Source of the DNA: Spirochaetaceae bacterium
GTDB lineage: Bacteria > Spirochaetota > Spirochaetia > Treponematales > Breznakiellaceae
Direction of reading: 5' to 3'
NCBI GenBank assembly: GCA_031290405.1
Contig: JAITNO010000114.1
Span: 1 to 8,456, forward strand
Length of the DNA stretch: 8,456 nucleotides
The notes beneath the pieces were generated by a model, which did not search any database, was not told the origin of the DNA, and saw nothing but the letters and a program-made list of their open reading frames with translations. The translations under genes and the position numbers were made by a program. This document shows, piece by piece, positions 6,244-8,456 of this stretch (the first letter of the stretch is position 1; the number at the start of each line of letters is the position of its first letter).

Positions 6244-6726
6244 ATGAAAGACAAAATGCCGGATCGATTCTCTGCGGAAAAGCGGAGTGAAATCATGTCC
6301 CACATCCGCAGCGTTGACACAAAGCCTGAAGTCTTTTTTCGCAAGGCACTGTGGAAATGGGGAGTTCGTTATAGAAAAAACGTAAAAATGTTTGGCAGGC
6401 CCGACATCGCCATCAAAAAGTATGCGTTGGCAATCTTTATCGACGGCGACTTTTGGCACGGCAACAACTGGAAAATCAAACGCCGCCCGTCGCTTGAAGC
6501 CGAATTGGAACGATACTCGGAGTATTGGCAAAAGAAAATACGGCGGAACATGGCTCGCGACATTGAGGTGAACGCGCATTATCGCAACAACGGTTGGACG
6601 GTCTTGCGTTTTTGGCAGTCGGACATCGAAAAAGATTTGAACGGATGCATCATCAAAACGATTCAAGCGATTGACAAAAAAAAACATTGTCGATTGAGTC
6701 CGTTCCAAAACTGTCAACGCCCATGA
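6244..6726 (+). CDS. vsr: Very short patch repair (Vsr)-type endonuclease
   Basis: This 160-residue protein is of the Vsr/DUF559-like PD-(D/E)XK fold. Vsr enzymes nick beside T:G mismatches formed when 5-methylcytosine deaminates, usually beside a C5 methyltransferase. Landmarks are RSEIMSHIRSVDTKPE (14-29), GRPDIAI with the metal-binding D54 (51-57), the core FIDGDFWHG (66-73) with H72, YWQKKIRRNMARD (94-106), and GWTVLRFWQSDI (117-128). The zinc-site cysteines of E. coli Vsr are not present at the FWH region; this DGDFWHG form is a recognised sub-branch. The start at 6244 has no clear ribosome binding site; the Met at codon 5 (6256) is an alternative. Base composition is visibly more AT-rich than enolase and the adk cluster. 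No methyltransferase gene is in the window. An A9 run at 6676-6684 lies near the 3' end and may alter the last residues. Confidence 0.87.
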   Translation: MKDKMPDRFSAEKRSEIMSHIRSVDTKPEVFFRKALWKWGVRYRKNVKMFGRPDIAIKKYALAIFIDGDFWHGNNWKIKRRPSLEAELERYSEYWQKKIRRNMARDIEVNAHYRNNGWTVLRFWQSDIEKDLNGCIIKTIQAIDKKKHCRLSPFQNCQRP

Positions 6727-6757
6727 TTGCCGTGGACGGGGGGACGGGGCTGGGCGC

Positions 6758-7174
6758 TTACCACTTTCCGCTGGAAAAGCTTATGGAATCAGACCAAGCA
6801 GTTCCGACTGCAACCAAAATCTTGCTTTCGTGCTCGAAATGCGAATAGCCAAAGTTGGAGGTTTCGTTGTCATAGGTAACGATGACGCCGCAAAAACGCT
6901 CGTTGGTTCCGTACTCCCCGGTAAATCCGGACACCTTGTATTCGTCGGACAATTCGCCCTTGGTAAGCTTGAGTCCCGATACTTTTCTCAACACCCTGTT
7001 GTCTTTATTAGAGCCGTTGATAAACTCAATCGTGCTGATTGTCTTCGAGATAGTATTATTCTCCACCCTGAACTTGAACGTGTAGCTGTTGTCGTTGATA
7101 TTTCCATCGCAAGCGGTCAACGCGAGGGCAAATGCCAACGCCGACATCGCCCACAAAATCTTTTTCATTGCCAT
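6758..7174 (-). CDS. Small secreted lipoprotein, function unknown
   Basis: This 138-residue protein begins MAMKKILWAMSALAFALALT and ends its signal at a lipobox LTAC, with the lipidated cysteine at residue 22. It is thus an exported lipoprotein in the style common in treponemes. The mature part (DGNINDNSYTFKFRVENN onward) is rich in Asn, Ser and Thr and alternates polar and hydrophobic residues, suggesting a small beta-sandwich; I recognise no enzyme motif. AAAGGAG at 7180-7186, 5 nt upstream, fixes the start at 7174 (MAMKK); the open frame extends to 7237 but that part lies across the promoter and module A. The predicted transcription start (about 7185) falls at the binding site itself. The gene converges on the Vsr gene, with only 31 bp between their stops. 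Confidence 0.8.
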   Translation of the reverse strand: MAMKKILWAMSALAFALALTACDGNINDNSYTFKFRVENNTISKTISTIEFINGSNKDNRVLRKVSGLKLTKGELSDEYKVSGFTGEYGTNERFCGVIVTYDNETSNFGYSHFEHESKILVAVGTAWSDSISFSSGKW

Positions 7175-7191
7175 ATGTGCTCCTTTCCCTG

Positions 7192-7222
7192 AGCATACCC
7201 CACACCCCGCGCCTTGTGCCAG
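7192..7222 (-). promoter_or_regulatory. Promoter of the lipoprotein gene (module A copy)
   Basis: On the minus strand CTGGCA (7222-7217) and TATGCT (7197-7192) are separated by 19 bp. The same layout recurs at 7894-7924 with nearly identical spacer sequence, supporting function. Transcription would begin close to 7185, leaving a leader of roughly a dozen nucleotides that starts at the Shine-Dalgarno sequence. Confidence 0.55.
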
Positions 7223-7237
7223 CGCCCCCTCGCCCAC

Positions 7238-7267
7238 AAAAAAGGCGGCCCCCCGGAGGATGCCGCC
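7238..7267 (-). terminator. Intrinsic terminator in module A
   Basis: On the minus strand GGCGGC (7267-7262) pairs with GCCGCC (7249-7244) around a partly pairing interior, directly followed by TTTTTT (7243-7238). It would end transcription of the toxin/antitoxin-like pair, whose last stop is at 7385. Confidence 0.75.
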
Positions 7268-7271
7268 GGTC

Positions 7272-7287
7272 CTTGAGCTTATCGAAG
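7272..7287. repeat. Dispersed CTTCGA..GCTCAAG repeat, copy 1
   Basis: The minus strand reads CTTCGATAAGCTCAAG, a form of a short interspersed repeat seen in intergenic DNA of many bacterial genomes. A second, diverged copy is at 7978-7993 at the same place in module B. Confidence 0.6.
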
Positions 7288-7303
7288 GGTTGGCGCCTGC
7301 GCC

Positions 7304-7378
7304 CTATTCCCAGCCCCCCGCCGGGCCGTTCTTCGTGCTGTCCATCGCCGTGGCTGCCCGCGCCGTGGTGTCGTGCAT
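7304..7378 (-). CDS. Possible 24-codon ORF after the antitoxin gene
   Basis: A short frame begins with ATG at 7378, 6 bp after the antitoxin stop, and encodes MHDTTARAATAMDSTKNGPA plus GGWE before a TAG. It ends ahead of the terminator in module A. No ribosome binding site is seen and I recognise no family. It could be a small translated product, a decayed gene end or chance; I favour chance or a remnant. Confidence 0.15.
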   Translation of the reverse strand: MHDTTARAATAMDSTKNGPAGGWE

Positions 7379-7384
7379 CGTAAG

Positions 7385-7630
7385 TTACACACCAACGGCA
7401 ATCTTTTCGCGGATAAGACTGCCGACAATTTGGGCGGAGGTCGTATGAGCCGACTTGGCCATGGACATGAGGTAGTCGGCGCTGGCATCGTCCACTTCCA
7501 CCATACGAAGCCTCCGTGGGAGGGCACGGTTTTTGCCGGCATCCACATCAGGCGGATTTTTGGTAAAGTATTCGTCCCAGGCGTTGGCTTCTTCGTCGGT
7601 CATGCCGGTCATCTTTTCAATTTCGTTCAT
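7385..7630 (-). CDS. Putative antitoxin, ribbon-helix-helix-like
   Basis: This 81-residue protein has an acidic N-terminal part (MTDEEANAWDEYFTKNPPDV region, residues 10-29) and a C-terminal segment of 41-78. There a short strand (LRMVEVDD) is followed by two helices (ADYLMSMAKSA and SAQIVGSLIREKI), the pattern of ribbon-helix-helix DNA-binding antitoxins. AAGGAG 5 nt upstream (7641-7636) supports the ATG at 7630. The gene lies 9 bp after the reconstructed end of the toxin-like gene at 7640, so the two form a pair. In this family type the antitoxin neutralises the toxin and represses the pair's promoter; here that is inference from size, order and predicted fold. The terminator in module A follows 118 bp after its stop. 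Confidence 0.68.
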   Translation of the reverse strand: MNEIEKMTGMTDEEANAWDEYFTKNPPDVDAGKNRALPRRLRMVEVDDASADYLMSMAKSAHTTSAQIVGSLIREKIAVGV

Positions 7631-7639
7631 AATTACTCC

Positions 7640-7692
7640 TTAGGTTAAGAGCTGAAAATATTTAGGCTCGCACGGCATAGCGTGAAACACGT
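7640..7692 (-). other. Out-of-frame C-terminal tail of the toxin-like gene
   Basis: After the in-frame stop at 7693-7695, the frame displaced by one base (starting TTA at 7696) encodes LNVFHAMPCEPKYFQLLT and then stops at 7640, exactly one ribosome binding site ahead of the antitoxin ATG. This NVFHAM-type sequence is what I expect at the end of this toxin family after an IEVIYNE segment. It therefore looks like the original 3' end cut off by a single-base loss. Confidence 0.6.
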
Positions 7693-7887
7693 TTAACCTG
7701 CTTCGCCGAATTCGTTGTAGATCACCTCAATAGGATTCGCCTTAGTGTCGAAGCCCAGTAACAAAAACTTGTTGTCATACCCCTTTAGCGGGCCGTCGTA
7801 ACGGACGGTCTTAAAGGCATGGCGAATATCCGCTTCGATTGCACCATGTTTGAACGCAGATTCTCTACAAACTATTTCCTGCTCCAT
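7693..7887 (-). CDS. Putative small toxin (toxin/antitoxin pair), C-terminally frameshifted
   Basis: A 64-residue frame (MEQEIVCRESAFKHGAIEAD ... VIYNEFGEAG) resembles small type II toxin-like proteins of about 80-90 residues with an ALKHG-type motif, a hydrophobic LLLGFD strand and a conserved NVFHAM ending. Here the ending is missing from the frame but present one base out of register (7640-7696), giving 82 residues if restored. The gene is therefore either inactivated, carries a sequencing error, or tolerates the truncation. ATG 7887 is chosen over GTG 7905 because the latter lies upstream of the -10 box. No Shine-Dalgarno sequence precedes it and the predicted transcript starts at or next to the ATG, so translation is probably leaderless. 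It lies upstream of a ribbon-helix-helix-like partner. The toxin assignment is inference. Confidence 0.6.
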   Translation of the reverse strand: MEQEIVCRESAFKHGAIEADIRHAFKTVRYDGPLKGYDNKFLLLGFDTKANPIEVIYNEFGEAG

Positions 7888-7893
7888 GCCCAC

Positions 7894-7924
7894 ACTATAC
7901 CCCACACCCCGCGCCTTTTGTCAG
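7894..7924 (-). promoter_or_regulatory. Promoter of the toxin/antitoxin-like pair (module B copy)
   Basis: On the minus strand CTGACA (7924-7919, one mismatch to TTGACA) and TATAGT (7899-7894) are separated by 19 bp, the spacer being nearly the same as in module A. The start of transcription would fall about 7 nt after the -10 box, on the ATG at 7887. Confidence 0.6.
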
Positions 7925-7943
7925 CGCCCCCCCCCACGCCCAC

Positions 7944-7972
7944 AAAAAAGGCGGCCCCCTAAGGAGGCCGCC
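7944..7972 (-). terminator. Intrinsic terminator of the beta-barrel gene (module B)
   Basis: On the minus strand GGCGGCCTCC (7972-7963) pairs with GGGGGCCGCC (7959-7950) across a three-base TTA loop, with one T-G pair. It is followed at once by TTTTTT (7949-7944). This is a textbook Rho-independent terminator about 40 bp after the beta-barrel stop. Confidence 0.88.
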
Positions 7973-7977
7973 TGATG

Positions 7978-7993
7978 CTTGAGCCCGTCGAAG
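7978..7993. repeat. Dispersed CTTCGA..GCTCAAG repeat, copy 2
   Basis: The minus strand reads CTTCGACGGGCTCAAG, matching copy 1 at 13 of 16 positions and placed identically relative to the terminator. Confidence 0.55.
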
Positions 7994-8013
7994 CGCCGGC
8001 GTTTGCTGCCGTT

Positions 8014-8456
8014 TTAGAGCTTGTACCCGACGGCGACTTTTACGTCGAGGCCGTGGCCAAGACGCGATTTGGCGCCGTCCCAGCCGTCAATCGCATCGTT
8101 TTCCATCTTGTTTGCGAGCCTGATTCCGTACAAGAGGTCCGCGCGCAGGTAGACGTTGTTGGCGATGGCATAATCGAGGCCGCCGCCGAACTTAAACCAG
8201 AAAGCGCTAAGATCGCCAGCGTTATCTGCCGGTTTGTCCGCGATTTTTGCGCCGACAACGACGCGGTAGTCAATGCCGAAGATGGGGAAGACGGAAAGGC
8301 TGCTGCCCAGCTCAATGGGATACTTGCCCTGCAAGCCGATGTCGAGTCCGGTAACGGAGAAATCCATCCCATCCCCCGATACGCCGTTCCTTTCCTGCGA
8401 CATCGTTCCGCCGCCGCCGAAAAAGCCGAAGGACAGCTCCGCGTAGGTGGCGTCCA
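8014..8456 (-). CDS. Outer-membrane beta-barrel protein (3' part)
   Basis: The last 146 codons are in the window; the gene enters from the right edge. The visible part begins DATYAELSFGFFGGGG and proceeds through alternating amphipathic strands: MDFSVTGLDIGLQGKYPI, LSVFPIFGIDYRVVVGA, AFWFKFGGGLDYAIANNVYL, RADLLYGIRL and GLDVKVAVGYKL. Glycine- and Asp/Asn-rich turns separate them. This is the pattern of small outer-membrane barrels that are abundant and variable in treponemes. The C-terminus ends in Leu rather than the Phe usual for barrel-assembly recognition. An apparent start at 8403 is internal, because the barrel-like sequence continues upstream in frame. A strong terminator follows. No enzymatic role is suggested; surface or porin-like functions are possible. 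Confidence 0.8.
   Translation of the reverse strand, partial: DATYAELSFGFFGGGGTMSQERNGVSGDGMDFSVTGLDIGLQGKYPIELGSSLSVFPIFGIDYRVVVGAKIADKPADNAGDLSAFWFKFGGGLDYAIANNVYLRADLLYGIRLANKMENDAIDGWDGAKSRLGHGLDVKVAVGYKL

Larger units (their letters stand above)
7194..7297 (-). repeat. Terminator-promoter repeat module, copy A
   Basis: This roughly 100-bp stretch closely matches 7896-8001. Shared blocks in order are a CCCCACACCCCGCGCCTT segment, a C-rich stretch, GCCCACAAAAAAGGCGGCCC with a hairpin, and CTTGAGC...TCGAAG followed by GGCGCC or CGCCGG. Read on the minus strand it holds a dispersed CTTCGA..GCTCAAG repeat, then a terminator, then a promoter for the lipoprotein gene. Confidence 0.85.
7896..8001 (-). 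repeat. Terminator-promoter repeat module, copy B
   Basis: This is the second copy of the module at 7194-7297, with the same order of blocks and a few substitutions and small length changes in the C-rich stretch (nine consecutive C near 7927-7935). It separates the beta-barrel gene from the toxin-like gene, ending the first transcript and starting the second. Confidence 0.85.

Noticed and set aside
7192..7222. Sigma54 promoter (TGGCAC element)
   Set aside because: The TGGCAC is not followed by a TTGC element at the required spacing, and the sister module has TGACA instead.
7175..7237. Upstream extension of the lipoprotein frame to 7237
   Set aside because: It would place 21 residues before the signal peptide and crosses the promoter; AAAGGAG points to 7174.
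7888..7905. GTG at 7905 as start of the toxin-like gene
   Set aside because: It lies upstream of the -10 box of the best promoter and has no binding site; family members start near the residue encoded from 7887.

Overview
The window looks like part of a GC-rich spirochaete chromosome, most likely a Treponema-like host-associated or gut lineage. This rests on the style of the adenylate kinase, enolase (GSMSRTDR signature), small lipoprotein and outer-membrane beta-barrel, and on the toxin/antitoxin-like pair. It is an inference from protein recognition; no rRNA or other marker is present. No tRNA, rRNA, CRISPR array, transposase or integrase was seen.

Layout. (1) 1-287: a tandem array of six 21-bp units, then a clear sigma70-type promoter and a strong ribosome binding site for adk. 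(2) 288-3250, + strand: a compact probable operon of adenylate kinase (adk), a branched-chain amino-acid ABC permease (livM), a TtcA-like tRNA thiolation ATPase and a CYTH/triphosphate-tunnel protein. Gaps are 9 and 3 bp, then a 22-bp overlap. (3) 3251-3538: a convergent intergenic region holding a second, unrelated 21-bp-periodic array. The two arrays bracket the operon. (4) 3539-4660, - strand: a cytoplasmic TPR protein, divergent from enolase. (5) 4877-6175, + strand: enolase (eno), complete with all catalytic residues. (6) 6244-8456: an accessory-looking stretch. It holds an orphan, AT-richer Vsr-type endonuclease (+), a small lipoprotein (-), a toxin/antitoxin-like pair (-) whose toxin-like gene carries an apparent one-base frameshift, and the 3' part of an outer-membrane beta-barrel gene (-) that runs off the window.

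The first five + strand genes plus the TPR gene are housekeeping or transport functions: nucleotide balance, amino-acid uptake, tRNA modification and glycolysis. The last third differs in character. Its three minus-strand transcription units are separated by two copies of a repeated module of about 100 bp. Each copy combines an intrinsic terminator for the upstream gene, a promoter for the downstream gene and a CTTCGA..GCTCAAG-type dispersed repeat. The promoter copies lie so close to the next start codon that one mRNA is predicted to be leaderless and the other to begin at its Shine-Dalgarno sequence. The most unusual signals are this duplicated module, the frameshifted toxin-like gene, the two 21-bp arrays and the stand-alone livM.
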